Shown here: positions 54,312 to 63,871 of the stretch, piece by piece | Numbering within the stretch: the first letter of the stretch is position 1 | Layout: every line of letters starts with the position of its first letter | Source of the DNA: JADJPF01 sp964492845 | GTDB lineage: Bacteria; Acidobacteriota; Blastocatellia; Chloracidobacteriales; JADJPF01 | Assembly (NCBI GenBank): GCA_964492845.1 | Contig: CAZBMZ010000025.1 | Location: 1-64,000 of the forward strand | Direction: 5' to 3' | DNA length: 64,000 nt | The notes under the pieces: model-generated | What the model saw: the letters and a program-made list of their open reading frames with translations, nothing else | Databases searched by the model: none | Told to the model about the DNA's origin: nothing | Translations under genes and position numbers: made by a program

Positions 54312-54345
54312 TAACCAATTTACTTTTCTTCTGTTTGGTTATTAT
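54308..54345. terminator. Inverted repeat spanning the convergent stops
   Basis: ATAATAACCAA (54308-54318) and TTGGTTATTAT (54335-54345) are exact inverted arms over a 16-base loop. It covers the end of the HEAT-like gene and the last codons of the 92-residue gene. It may stop transcription both ways; the AT-rich stem is weak. Confidence 0.4.
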
Positions 54346-54598
54346 CTGAGACTATAGCCGGGCCGCTTTCCTCAACACGATCACGAACTCTTTGAGCAAG
54401 ATCTCTAACACCTTTTTTACGAACTATTAATGCGGCAGCAGCTTCTGCTGATGTTTGTGCTGCTTCTTCGGCAGCATCCATATCGCCAGCTTCCATGACC
54501 ATACGCATTATTTCGTCTGATTGGTTGATGAGTTGATTTAATTGAATAGTGTTTTTCTCTACTGCAAGTTTTTTTATATCGTTTGGTTTAATTGCCAT
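54320..54598 (-). CDS. Small helical hypothetical protein
   Basis: A 92-residue, Ala/Glu/Arg-rich protein predicted to be almost wholly helical, with possible coiled coil (IRMVMEAGDMDAAEEAAQTSAEAAAALIVRKK). I do not recognise it. It is convergent with the HEAT-like gene, 8 bases apart, and GGGAGA is upstream of the start. Confidence 0.55.
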   Translation of the reverse strand: MAIKPNDIKKLAVEKNTIQLNQLINQSDEIMRMVMEAGDMDAAEEAAQTSAEAAAALIVRKKGVRDLAQRVRDRVEESGPAIVSDNNQTEEK

Positions 54599-54779
54599 AT
54601 ATTTATCTCCCTAATGAGTTGTAAGTATATTAGGTAAGAAGCGCAGTAAACTTAACATATTTTTTCTTGGATAACAATTAGGGATTAAATTAAAATGTTT
54701 CTGTTTCTTATCTTAAAGATGATAATATCTTTTATTCCTGTAATTATTTAATAAAATTTTAATAAATTAGGAGGGCAAG

Positions 54780-55148
54780 TTGTCTGAGGAATTATTTAAA
54801 ATGCGTCTTGCTATGATTGAAGCTCTACAACATGCTACAAGGGAAAAAAGATTGGATTGGATTAGAACTAATCCAGATGAAGTGGAATGGAAACCCGGTA
54901 CTGTTGAACAACGCTTTGCAATGATTTCAGAAGAAGGTATTTTTGTTACTTTTTCCCGTATGCGTTCAGGTGCTATGGATTTATTAGTCCAGTTTCAAGA
55001 AGAAGGCTGTTATCGTGAGTATCAAATCTCAGAAGAAGATGGAAAAGAAACCTTAAAAGCCTTAGAAGTTCTTTATGATCTACTTCCTAGTACAGGAAAA
55101 ATGATTGAAGATTTTCGACTTATTACACAATATCTAAAACCACAATAA
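54780..55148 (+). CDS. Hypothetical protein (TTG start)
   Basis: The 122-residue soluble protein starts at a TTG. The strong ribosome site AGGAGGG (54769-54775) stands 4-5 bases before it, which decides the start over the next ATG inside the frame. Segments such as IRTNPDEVEWKPGTVEQRFAMISEEGIFVTFSRMRSGAMDLLVQF look like a compact alpha/beta domain. No family is recognised. It precedes the kinase gene by 79 bases on the same strand. Confidence 0.65.
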   Translation: MSEELFKMRLAMIEALQHATREKRLDWIRTNPDEVEWKPGTVEQRFAMISEEGIFVTFSRMRSGAMDLLVQFQEEGCYREYQISEEDGKETLKALEVLYDLLPSTGKMIEDFRLITQYLKPQ

Positions 55149-55233
55149 ATAAAAGTAAATAAATTTGTAACTCATTCTAAAACTTTATTTTGTGGATTAA
55201 TAATTTGGGTGTTAGAAAAATTCCGAGGTGTTT

Positions 55234-56652
55234 ATGAAGCGTTGTTCAGCTTGTAATAGAAAATTTGAAGATGCTAACGCTTTTTGTCCTTATGATGGTC
55301 AAGAACTAATAACACTTCTTGCACAACAAGATATTATTGGCCGACTAATAGACAATAAATATTTAATTGAAGCTAAAATTGCTCGTGGTGGTACGGGTAC
55401 AGTTTATAGAGCAACACATGTTCAATTAAATGTTCCTGTAGCTGTAAAAGTCCTACATAGCGACCGAAATAAAGATGCTTTGGCTGTTGAACGCTTTCGC
55501 CGGGAAGCCTATGCAGCAATGCAGGTGCGTCATCCTAATGCTATTGCTGTTTTTGACTTTGGTGTTACTACTGATAATCTAGTTTATGTAGTAATGGAAT
55601 TACTTAATGGTATGAGCTTACGCCAAAAGCTAAAACAAATGTGTTATGTATCATTAATAGATGTAAATAATGTAATTCAACAAATTTGTGCTGCTGTTGC
55701 TATCGCTCATAAACATAAAATCATCCATCGAGACTTAAAACCGGAAAATGTTTTTCTACATATCGATGGAGATGAGGAAATTGTTAAAGTAGTAGATTTT
55801 GGACTAGCAAAATTACGTGGTTTTGTTGATGATGCTGACTCTCCTGCTCTTACTCGGGATGGTTTAGTTATAGGTACACCTCTTTATATGTCCCCTGAAC
55901 AAAGCCGAGGTCGCCCAGTAGATAAACGTTCAGATATTTATTCTCTAGGTGTAATGCTTTATGAAATGCTTACAGGTACTTTGCCTTTTAGAGGCAAATC
56001 CTTAAGTGAAATAGCTATAAAACATGCTACAGAAAAGGCTCTACCAATATATGAAGTTCGACCGAGTTTGCCGGCTGTAGTTAATGCTGTAGTGATGCAC
56101 TCACTAGAAAAAGTGCCTAAAAATAGACCTAATAATGTTATTGAATGGGCCATTTCTCTTCAAGCTGCTGTAAAAGCTGTTACAGAAGGACAATTTAGAG
56201 ATCTTTTTCTTAATGCTAGCGATGAGGATTTAGAAGCAGCTATTTTGCTTACTGGCGAAATGGGCCAGTTACCAGAGAAAACACCTAATACAGGCGATTT
56301 ACCTGAAGGCGTTGGATTAAGTGAAATAGGGAGTAATGAAATTTCTTCAAATGAAGTTAATAACATAGACGCTGATGCTATGGGACAAGCAACTCTTCCA
56401 GAAGGATTTACTATAATTGAAGAGGGTAAATCAATTTTTAGTAGCGCAGAAAAAACTTATTCTATTGCGTCTGATAATTTACCGGTTTATTTATTTGCTG
56501 CCTCACAAGAAGCGACTATGGCTCTACAAGCAATAATGGGACAAATAGCAAAACAACAAAATGTAGATAGTGGGGTTTTAGTAGATTTAGAAAAAGCAAC
56601 TAAATCGCTTACCAATATATTAAAGCAAGCAAAAAGTTTAGTTACTAAATAA
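55234..56652 (+). CDS. Ser/Thr protein kinase (PknB-like) with N-terminal zinc ribbon
   Basis: The protein (472 residues from the ATG) opens with KRCSACNRKFEDANAFCPYDG, a short CxxC...CPxDG zinc ribbon. A kinase domain follows (about 40-310): IARGGTGTVYRA (P-loop), VAVKVL (Lys), HRDLKPENV (catalytic loop), VDFGLAKL (DFG), GTPLYMSPEQ and DIYSLGVMLYEMLTG. The C-terminus (about 315-472) is acidic and ends in helices; no membrane helix or PASTA repeat is seen, so the kinase is cytoplasmic. GAGG at 55225 suits the ATG at 55234 better than the GTG at 55228. Confidence 0.93.
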   Translation: MKRCSACNRKFEDANAFCPYDGQELITLLAQQDIIGRLIDNKYLIEAKIARGGTGTVYRATHVQLNVPVAVKVLHSDRNKDALAVERFRREAYAAMQVRHPNAIAVFDFGVTTDNLVYVVMELLNGMSLRQKLKQMCYVSLIDVNNVIQQICAAVAIAHKHKIIHRDLKPENVFLHIDGDEEIVKVVDFGLAKLRGFVDDADSPALTRDGLVIGTPLYMSPEQSRGRPVDKRSDIYSLGVMLYEMLTGTLPFRGKSLSEIAIKHATEKALPIYEVRPSLPAVVNAVVMHSLEKVPKNRPNNVIEWAISLQAAVKAVTEGQFRDLFLNASDEDLEAAILLTGEMGQLPEKTPNTGDLPEGVGLSEIGSNEISSNEVNNIDADAMGQATLPEGFTIIEEGKSIFSSAEKTYSIASDNLPVYLFAASQEATMALQAIMGQIAKQQNVDSGVLVDLEKATKSLTNILKQAKSLVTK

Positions 56653-56660
56653 GAGTAGAT

Positions 56661-57194
56661 TTAATCTGGTATTGGTTCTCGTCTATTTTGTTGAGGAGAA
56701 GGAGGAGGTTCTGTTTGCTGTTGAGGAGGATCAGTTATTAAATTAGGGTTTTCTACAGGGTTAGTAATCTGAAAATATCTTATTTCAGTCTTAAAGTTAT
56801 AAGCTTGTTCTATATCTGGATTAGAAATAAGTACCCAATAATACTTACGGTCTTTTTTTAGAAATGATAATTGATACTCATCTGGTTTATAATTTTGCTG
56901 GTCAGTAATTTGACGCATCACAAGTTCACCTTCATCATAAACTTCAACAACATAAGAAATTCCAGATTTATTACATTGCCAACGAAATTCTAATTCTTTT
57001 GAATCAACTGTTTGATAGTTAGTAGGAGAAATTAACTTAACAGAGGGTTGAGAAAAGAATTTATAACCAATTGCAAGAACAAAAAGCAGTGCGATTGCGC
57101 CTAAAACTTTCCAATGATTTTGTGAAAATGTTTCTGGGAGCTTGGAATCTTCTGGAGTAATAAATTCTGGTTTTTTAGTATTCTTTTCAGACAT
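56661..57194 (-). CDS. Membrane-anchored FN3-like hypothetical protein
   Basis: The protein (177 residues from this ATG) has one membrane helix (about 29-47, HWKVLGAIALLFVLAIGYKFF). A beta-sandwich-like domain follows (about 50-140: VKLISPTNYQTVDSKELEFRWQ, YVVEVYDEGELVMRQ, YYWVLISN), then a Pro/Gln-rich tail. This looks like an FN3/Ig domain on the outer face of the inner membrane. A longer frame reaches 57212 but starts inside the terminator hairpin at 57203-57227, so I chose the ATG at 57194. It follows the giant PilX-like gene and may be linked to the pilus. Confidence 0.65.
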   Translation of the reverse strand: MSEKNTKKPEFITPEDSKLPETFSQNHWKVLGAIALLFVLAIGYKFFSQPSVKLISPTNYQTVDSKELEFRWQCNKSGISYVVEVYDEGELVMRQITDQQNYKPDEYQLSFLKKDRKYYWVLISNPDIEQAYNFKTEIRYFQITNPVENPNLITDPPQQQTEPPPSPQQNRREPIPD

Positions 57195-57202
57195 AAAGTA
57201 AG

Positions 57203-57227
57203 AGAGGGGCAAACAGCTTGCCCCTCT
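57203..57227 (-). terminator. Hairpin after the giant PilX-like gene
   Basis: AGAGGGGCAA (57203-57212) pairs with TTGCCCCTCT (57218-57227) with a five-base loop. It lies 12 bases after the stop of the 1371-residue gene. There is no long T-run, so termination may be partial and the downstream FN3-like gene may get read-through. Confidence 0.7.
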
Positions 57228-57238
57228 AATCTCCTTAA

Positions 57239-60200
57239 TTAGTTTGTAGGTCTTTGTATTTGGCTTTGTTGGAATCCTTTAAAGTCTATCAATTGCAGGA
57301 ATGGAGATCCTGGAGGTAAGGTACAAGGATTATTAAAGTCAGTGTCAAAGATCCAATCTCGGTTAGGTGGACGATAAACATAATCCACCTGATTGTTTGG
57401 AGTAGTAAAACTAGTTGCTCTACCAGCGGTACTAACACGCTTGAAGGCTCCATTAGCTTGTGTACTCTTATAAATACGAATTAGTGAACCGGAGTAGGTA
57501 ACAGCTTGTGTGTTATTGCCATTTTGTCCCCAGTCTTCTAAGAAACGAGGGAAGTTATTCATAGCACCAGATGAATATTCAGATCTAGGGCCTTGATGAA
57601 TATCATTAACATTTGTGCCTGTAGCAGTTGTCCAAAACTGAGGATACCAGCTAGGAGTATAACCACTAACCAAAGCAAAACGATAAGCAGTATTTCTAGA
57701 AGAACGATAACCAATAGCCTGATATGGACTAGTAAAAGTACGAGAATCTAACCAACCAGCAAACCCATTATTGGTACTCCAAGCAGGTACAGTTGTACCA
57801 ACGGAGGGATTAGATAGTAATGAGATTGCATCAGCTACTATTGCAGCAGGAACATGACAATTATTTCCACAAGTATCAAAATTAGCTCCATTATATTGTG
57901 TAGCAGGTGTTGGGTTATTAGGATTACCATCTATACCAGGGAATGCATCAACATCTACTCCTTCACCAGCGGGAGCATTATAGTTACCAAATACATAAAC
58001 AGGATTTTCTGAAATTACATTTACTCCTAATGGAAAACCGCAAGTTCCTATTCTTGGGCCTGTTGGAAATAGATTACTAGCATTAACTAAGCGCACTCCT
58101 CTACGGAATAGTTCTACTCTTTGATTAGCACGAGTTCCATTAAAAGTTGTAGGAGGTTTTCTAGTCCAAGTTACTTGACCAACGGAATTTGTTGGTACTT
58201 GGGTAAGGGCTATCATATTTCCTAGTCTTTGAGTTGTATCTGGAGCAGAACCATAAGTTCTTCCACTATCGTACTGATCTTGAAGAGTGGGTGTACCACC
58301 TCCAGTATGGAATGCAGCACTATAAGCAGCAGATTCACTAAATCCATTTGATTCTGTCTGTATAACACAATCATTATTAGAATCTTGTGGAGATTTACCT
58401 TCATCTCGGTTATTTGTTACATAATCTGCTGTACAACCAAAATCTGCACCAAGCGCACGAGGAACAGCCGCATTAGTGCCATTTGTTGTGTTACCTCCAT
58501 CACTCCAAACAACATTTTCTCTTTGATATTCACCATCTCCTATTAAGCTCACTCTTCCTTCTGTAGGAGTTGCTTCAGCCATATTAGGAGCAGCAGCACC
58601 AAGACCAGGTTTATTTAAATTGGTTGTTAATACAGGTTCATCACCACGACGATCTGAAACATAAAATAACCAACCATTGTCTTGTAAAATGTCAATATTG
58701 TCTCTTAAATCAGCAGCAGTTAATGGGCTACCTGTAGCCGTTCTATAGGGGGTATTTCCCATTTGTCTAAAAAGATTATCAAAATCACCTTTTAATAATC
58801 TTCCTAAGTTGCCCATATCTACTTCCATCAAATTCATTGTTCCTACTTTACTAACAGCAAAAGGAGTGATTCCTGGAACAGGGCGATCAGCTACAGAAGC
58901 ATCACCAGGCTCATGAGGTGTACCTTCACGAGAATCAAAAATATTGATTGGGAAAGGTATAAGACGATGTCTAGCATTTGTACTATCGTTAAGTATCCAA
59001 GTAGTTTCTCCATCAACATATGTTACAGATTCTATATCATTTATAGTTGGCAAAGAGCCTGCTGTAGGACGGTTATATCTACGTTTTGGAGTGTTTAAGT
59101 TTTCTCCAAAAAGGTTTGTTCCTTGACGAGTAGTTGAAGTATTAGCATTACCATTAAAATCAATTATATGACCAGGTAAAGCATTGCTGGGCAATATTTG
59201 AGTGCCATTTGTTGGGTTTATACCAGTATAGTAACCACCTTGATCCTGTTGTGGTTCAGAGTAAGGTTCTGTTGTACCAGCAACACGAGTTCTATATTTT
59301 CCAGTTGGAAACATTAGATCTGGTGTTGTGTCTAAATTATCCTCTATACCAAACATAGATAAATTAGCAGTTGTAGGAGCATTATAAGCCCGTCTTGCCA
59401 TATTGGAATAATAGTCTGCTACAACATTATTAGGTAAGGCATCTAGTCCAGGGTTTAAGCCAGATAGATTAGCAGGTGGATTGACATTAATGCCCCCAGG
59501 CACAGATGCTATATATGGAACAGCAAAACGTTGTAAATGCAAAACAGAGTTTTCATCTGGAAGTGGCCCATTGCTGGTAAAGTCTAACGGCCCTGTTTGA
59601 TAAGCAGTGGGCGGGAAATCAGGAGCAGTTGTTCCTGGATAATAATTGCTTCCAGTTGTGCCATTTTTCTTAGAGGAATAAGGGACTGTAACACCAAGAT
59701 TAAGTATTTCTTGAGTAATATCTTGGGTTACTCCGTTTGCACGGACAACTTCTACCTTAATCCAGCCATGAACACGATAACCATTAAGCCTAGCACCTGT
59801 TGGACGAGGTGTTCCATCATCAGGGTTAACAACTTTTGGTTGAAACCCACGTGGCAGAGGTCTAAATTTGTTGCCTCCTTGAAGATCATCCAACATATAG
59901 TACCAATTTGGATTACCATTTGGAAATCCTTGTACTTGTACTTGTGTATTGCCTGTTGTATTTGCACGGGGTAATTGACCAAGTACAAAATCAGGTGCAT
60001 CTAGTTGGACACCACCAAAATCACCTGTAGGAGCAGCCGGATTACTTATATCAGCAGGTAAAACGGTTCTAGGAAGTTGTGCTTGGTAATCTGCCAAAGT
60101 CACACGAATTGTAGGTTTATAATAGTAACGAGCAGAGAAATATGGAGAACTACGAGCAGGGTCAAAATCTGATGCTAGGCCACGTCTAATTAATTGAACT

Positions 60201-61354
60201 GGGTTAGCACCTAAGATATTTTGAATAGGTAAATTCAATCTAGGTGCATCTACTCTTATTGTTGGATCTGCTTTACCACCAACTCTACCACTACCAGGTG
60301 CAGATACTACACAACTTGTTGCAGGCGCAGTATCTTCAGATGGAGCTTCTACGCCGTTACAATTGTCTATGTTAGTACCACCAAGTGTGCTACCTTGGGT
60401 AAATCTTTGTACTGCTCCCATGCTATTTGTAACAACTGTTAAACGGCTACCATTAACAACTTCGTTATCAGATTTTGTTCGACCAATAACCATATGTTTG
60501 CCTACGGTAATTTTTGCGGCAGTTCTAGTTACGTTATTACCATTAGCAACATATTGTGAAAAAGTGATGGTATCTGGTCTGTTAGGATCATCATTACCAG
60601 TAAGGTAAAAATTTTGGTTAGTGTGTACCCAACCACCAAATGCCCAGTTAGGTGGAATGTAAAGTTCAAAGTCAGAATCAGTAAAGATTCCAAATTGAAA
60701 TAGTGGTAGCAAGAAATTAGTAAAATCGCGTGTAAGTTGTACGTTTGCCCCACCTCGGACTTGGTTAGTAACTGTAGAGACTTGACGATATTGTCTAGCA
60801 AATGCTTGGAGTCCTTCATAAGTGCCGCTACCAATTTTTACCGGGTAAGGAGGGCGTGCTGCAACGCTGCAACCTGAGCCACTAGGATTACATACATCAA
60901 TTACACAGAAATCAGATTGACCTATCCAGCCTAAGTCAAAAAGGTTGGATGAATTAAAATCAACTCCAGAATAGCCTGGAACACAATTTGACCCTGGAGG
61001 ACAACTAACATTTGGTTTTACTACACGGAAGTTATTTAATACATCAGGTGGTGCTAGAACTACTCTACATAGCGAATTATAAGTTGGACTAGTTGAAGTA
61101 ACAAACAAAGAGCTAAAATCACGCGACATTTGTTCTAATTTAGCAAAAGCTGTGTAGTAGGCACGTTGTTGAGCTACTTCAAAGTTAGAAGATACAGTAT
61201 CTGTAGTAGTAATTGTTAATGAAGCACTTACATAAATTGTTAGCAAAGCTAGTAAAAGCGTGACAATTATAAGAGCCGAGCCACGTTCTTTGAAAGCTTT
61301 TGGATGCAGCAATTTACGAAGTTTTTTACGCCAAAATCTTCTTACTGCTCGCAT
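57239..61354 (-). CDS. Giant PilX-like prepilin protein
   Basis: The 1371-residue protein has a PilX/prepilin-type N-terminus: basic head, then ERGSALIIVTLLLALLTIYVSASLTI (about 24-49), and an AYYTAFAKLEQMSRD helix, as in minor pilins that lack a classical GFTLIE site. The huge exported part has few known motifs. It contains six or more cysteine-bearing loops. A C-terminal module includes NFPRFLEDWG, YSGSLIRIYKS and PPNRDWIFDTDFN, with LPPGSP close to the end; I have seen this module in other very large PilX-like proteins. It is probably a pilus tip or surface component. It lies 47 bases after the PilW-like gene in the same operon. Confidence 0.82.
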   Translation of the reverse strand: MRAVRRFWRKKLRKLLHPKAFKERGSALIIVTLLLALLTIYVSASLTITTTDTVSSNFEVAQQRAYYTAFAKLEQMSRDFSSLFVTSTSPTYNSLCRVVLAPPDVLNNFRVVKPNVSCPPGSNCVPGYSGVDFNSSNLFDLGWIGQSDFCVIDVCNPSGSGCSVAARPPYPVKIGSGTYEGLQAFARQYRQVSTVTNQVRGGANVQLTRDFTNFLLPLFQFGIFTDSDFELYIPPNWAFGGWVHTNQNFYLTGNDDPNRPDTITFSQYVANGNNVTRTAAKITVGKHMVIGRTKSDNEVVNGSRLTVVTNSMGAVQRFTQGSTLGGTNIDNCNGVEAPSEDTAPATSCVVSAPGSGRVGGKADPTIRVDAPRLNLPIQNILGANPVQLIRRGLASDFDPARSSPYFSARYYYKPTIRVTLADYQAQLPRTVLPADISNPAAPTGDFGGVQLDAPDFVLGQLPRANTTGNTQVQVQGFPNGNPNWYYMLDDLQGGNKFRPLPRGFQPKVVNPDDGTPRPTGARLNGYRVHGWIKVEVVRANGVTQDITQEILNLGVTVPYSSKKNGTTGSNYYPGTTAPDFPPTAYQTGPLDFTSNGPLPDENSVLHLQRFAVPYIASVPGGINVNPPANLSGLNPGLDALPNNVVADYYSNMARRAYNAPTTANLSMFGIEDNLDTTPDLMFPTGKYRTRVAGTTEPYSEPQQDQGGYYTGINPTNGTQILPSNALPGHIIDFNGNANTSTTRQGTNLFGENLNTPKRRYNRPTAGSLPTINDIESVTYVDGETTWILNDSTNARHRLIPFPINIFDSREGTPHEPGDASVADRPVPGITPFAVSKVGTMNLMEVDMGNLGRLLKGDFDNLFRQMGNTPYRTATGSPLTAADLRDNIDILQDNGWLFYVSDRRGDEPVLTTNLNKPGLGAAAPNMAEATPTEGRVSLIGDGEYQRENVVWSDGGNTTNGTNAAVPRALGADFGCTADYVTNNRDEGKSPQDSNNDCVIQTESNGFSESAAYSAAFHTGGGTPTLQDQYDSGRTYGSAPDTTQRLGNMIALTQVPTNSVGQVTWTRKPPTTFNGTRANQRVELFRRGVRLVNASNLFPTGPRIGTCGFPLGVNVISENPVYVFGNYNAPAGEGVDVDAFPGIDGNPNNPTPATQYNGANFDTCGNNCHVPAAIVADAISLLSNPSVGTTVPAWSTNNGFAGWLDSRTFTSPYQAIGYRSSRNTAYRFALVSGYTPSWYPQFWTTATGTNVNDIHQGPRSEYSSGAMNNFPRFLEDWGQNGNNTQAVTYSGSLIRIYKSTQANGAFKRVSTAGRATSFTTPNNQVDYVYRPPNRDWIFDTDFNNPCTLPPGSPFLQLIDFKGFQQSQIQRPTN

Positions 61355-61401
61355 AAAAATTCTCCTTAAAAAACAATAAAATAAAAATAATTATTAAGTA
61401 T

Positions 61402-62571
61402 TTATGGATTTGGATTTGTTCCTGGTGGGTCAGGAACATAGTTAGTTTGGAATAGATTTCTAACGCCAAAAGTGCCATTTAAGCTAAAGCGATATAGATA
61501 ACCTTTGTTTGGATCATACTGGTCTTTGAGTTTAGTATCTCGGTCTGCTGCACGTACTTTTAAGGAAACATTAACTTGACGAATTTCAGCTAGTCTAAAA
61601 GGCTCACCCATACTTAGATTTGCTGGCGCACCTAAAGCACCAGGGTCATCTATTGGTTGAACAATACCTCCTATTTGACTCCCAGTTACATTATAAGTAA
61701 ATTGTAGATCTTCTATACCAGTAGCAATTATATTGTCATAGTAACAAGTACCAGCACAGTTATAAGTGCGTAGGTCAGCAGAAATTTCTTGAGGTGTTAG
61801 AGCAGAATTCCCACCTGCTGGGGTATGTGGAGGAGGTAAAATTTCTCGTCTAATTAAATTACCATCAGCATCAACAAAGAAAGTTATAAAATTAAAGCGA
61901 TGAGCTAAAACAGGTGGTTGGTTAGGAACATTTGGAATATCTATAGAAACAGTATTTAAAGCGTCAGTCGTTCCAAACCTATTAATTTGAAATGGATCGC
62001 CTCCAGAAAAAATTATTTGATCACCACTAATGCTTGAAACAACACCTATTGCAGAAAATGGGCCTCGGCTAAGAATAATTAAATCGCCTACAAATAAATT
62101 TGCTAGAGTGCCAGAAGTAAGCGTATAAGTAGCATTACCACCAGTCAAATTATAATTACCTGTTAAGGGCAGGCCATTGTTAAATGTTTGATCTACATAA
62201 GCTAAAGTAATTTGGTCAGTATTATTAAAAAGTCCTGGGCCAACACGCACACGATTAAGATTGTTACCAGGAATAATAGGAGTAAGTAAGTCAGTTCCAC
62301 CTTGCAAAGAAGAAACTACTGTTACGGTTCCTAGGTCAATTCGTGGAGCAAAATTAAATCCTGCATTAGTTATATCTCTTCCCATTGTGATCATTGCAGC
62401 ACGGCCATTTTGCTCTATATCTGTTGTTCTTAAGGTTACAGAACGATTAGCTTGTCCTACACGAAGAAATGAAAAAAGTGGGCCAATTAAAATTAGTAAT
62501 AGTACAGAGGCAATTAAAATCTCTATTAATGTAAAACCACGGCTACTGGAATATAAATTTTGTTTTTTCAT
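61402..62571 (-). CDS. PilW-like minor prepilin
   Basis: The 389-residue protein has the type III signal SSRGFTLIEILIASVLLLILIGPLFSF (about 9-35), with cleavage expected after Gly13 and Glu5 of the mature form present. The soluble part is rich in beta strands and Pro/Gly, with a CAGTCYYDN loop. Minor pilins of this size (PilW type) prime pilus assembly. It is 10 bases after the PilV-like gene and 47 bases before the giant PilX-like gene. Confidence 0.9.
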   Translation of the reverse strand: MKKQNLYSSSRGFTLIEILIASVLLLILIGPLFSFLRVGQANRSVTLRTTDIEQNGRAAMITMGRDITNAGFNFAPRIDLGTVTVVSSLQGGTDLLTPIIPGNNLNRVRVGPGLFNNTDQITLAYVDQTFNNGLPLTGNYNLTGGNATYTLTSGTLANLFVGDLIILSRGPFSAIGVVSSISGDQIIFSGGDPFQINRFGTTDALNTVSIDIPNVPNQPPVLAHRFNFITFFVDADGNLIRREILPPPHTPAGGNSALTPQEISADLRTYNCAGTCYYDNIIATGIEDLQFTYNVTGSQIGGIVQPIDDPGALGAPANLSMGEPFRLAEIRQVNVSLKVRAADRDTKLKDQYDPNKGYLYRFSLNGTFGVRNLFQTNYVPDPPGTNPNP

Positions 62572-62581
62572 AAGTTATTCC

Positions 62582-63196
62582 TTAGTTATTTGAAGGTAGA
62601 GTAAGTATAGCAAAATCACTAATTTGAGTGCTTAAAGTGACTTGCTCGCGTCCACCTGTAGCATTAGGGTAACTAACCGTAACATCAATTTGTTTAGAAG
62701 CTGGGCCTATATCCATAATATCTACTCTTCGAGTAAAACCAAGAAGAGGGACTCTTCTATTATCAGCAGCAAATGGAGGAGGGTATTGACCATCTGGGCC
62801 AGGATCTATATCTAGTGTTTCTACTTGTGTACCAATACCTGGACAAGCATCAACATAAGCACCTGTTCGACCATCATCACAGGTACCATAAACACCATCT
62901 GGGCCAGGCAGTAAAACTGCCCCAACACCGCCTGTAAAACGGCCTCCACCCATCATTGGCATAGTAGAGTTAAATTTAGAAAATACATCAAAGCCTGGTT
63001 TAGCAGTTTCTTTAGCAGTAATAATAGTATCCATAATGTTGTTTGCTATTTGTTTAGCAATAGCCTGTTGGCGAGAGCGTTGAGGTAAAGTTACACCAAC
63101 TACTAAAGCACCTGAGAGTGCTACTAAACCTATAGTAATAATAACTATTGCAATTAAAACTTCTATTAAAGAAAAGCCTTTTTGAGTGTTTTTCAT
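62582..63196 (-). CDS. PilV-like minor prepilin
   Basis: The 204-residue protein has the signal QKGFSLIEVLIAIVIITIGLVALSGAL (about 5-31), cleaved after Gly7, followed by QRSRQQAIAKQIANNIMDTI, which is characteristic of PilV/GspI-type minor pilins. The mature part has two cysteines in a GTCDDGRTGAYVDACPG loop. It lies between the GspH/FimT-like and PilW-like genes with 9- and 10-base gaps. Confidence 0.9.
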   Translation of the reverse strand: MKNTQKGFSLIEVLIAIVIITIGLVALSGALVVGVTLPQRSRQQAIAKQIANNIMDTIITAKETAKPGFDVFSKFNSTMPMMGGGRFTGGVGAVLLPGPDGVYGTCDDGRTGAYVDACPGIGTQVETLDIDPGPDGQYPPPFAADNRRVPLLGFTRRVDIMDIGPASKQIDVTVSYPNATGGREQVTLSTQISDFAILTLPSNN

Positions 63197-63205
63197 GGCT
63201 ATCTC

Positions 63206-63871
63206 CTAACTATTTATATCAATCTTTGTTGACCATTTATTGGGCGCGCCTGCGGGAAGATAACGCCAAAGCTTTACACCACCAGTAGCACCATATAGGG
63301 TTACTGCTCTAAGTAAGGTAGGGCCTTGAGTTAGGTCAATGTCAAATGAAGAAAAATAAAATGTTGAATAAGTTTGAGTTCCTGTCCCATCAGCGGAGTT
63401 GACTGCACGGCCAGCAGGATCAAAGAAAGTAACAAATGGGCCTGTAGCAAAATCATATTTAGTAAAATTACGCTCTGGAGCAGGAAAATCCATATTTGGT
63501 ATTGGAAAATAACTAGCATTAACAATTACATCTGGAGGAAGTTGTTTGGTTAGAATAATTACTTCGTCCCCTGTTGCGAGTTCTCCCATATCGACTAAAG
63601 AAACACTTTGCGATAAAAATGTTAAATTGTTACCTAACATTAAAGTTTGATCTGTATTTGCAGTATTAACAACTACACTATAAAATTGCCGACGTGTAAT
63701 AGATTGGATACGAGCTTGACGCATTATATTAAAAACTGCCGCTGCTCCATCTTCTGTCTTGACCATTCGTCTTGTAGGGTTAAGCGTTAGTACTGTTACG
63801 GTGGTTAAAATAGCTAAAATAATAAATACAACTAAAAGTTCTATTAAGCTAAATCCTTTATATCTTTTCAT
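63206..63871 (-). CDS. GspH/FimT-like minor prepilin
   Basis: The protein (221 residues from this ATG) has MKRYKGFSLIELLVVFIILAILTTVTVLTL with cleavage after Gly6 and Glu5 of the mature form present. The RRMVKTEDGAAAVFNIMRQARIQSITRRQ segment is typical of GspH/FimT. GGAG about 10 bases upstream selects the ATG at 63871 over one 21 bases earlier. It heads the minus-strand minor pilin operon; about 130 bases of upstream sequence remain in the window and show no other gene. Confidence 0.9.
   Translation of the reverse strand: MKRYKGFSLIELLVVFIILAILTTVTVLTLNPTRRMVKTEDGAAAVFNIMRQARIQSITRRQFYSVVVNTANTDQTLMLGNNLTFLSQSVSLVDMGELATGDEVIILTKQLPPDVIVNASYFPIPNMDFPAPERNFTKYDFATGPFVTFFDPAGRAVNSADGTGTQTYSTFYFSSFDIDLTQGPTLLRAVTLYGATGGVKLWRYLPAGAPNKWSTKIDINS

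Noticed and set aside
59597..60000. Opposing open frames inside the giant PilX-like gene
   Set aside because: Both are shadows of the long minus-strand frame, which has a clear prepilin N-terminus and operon position.
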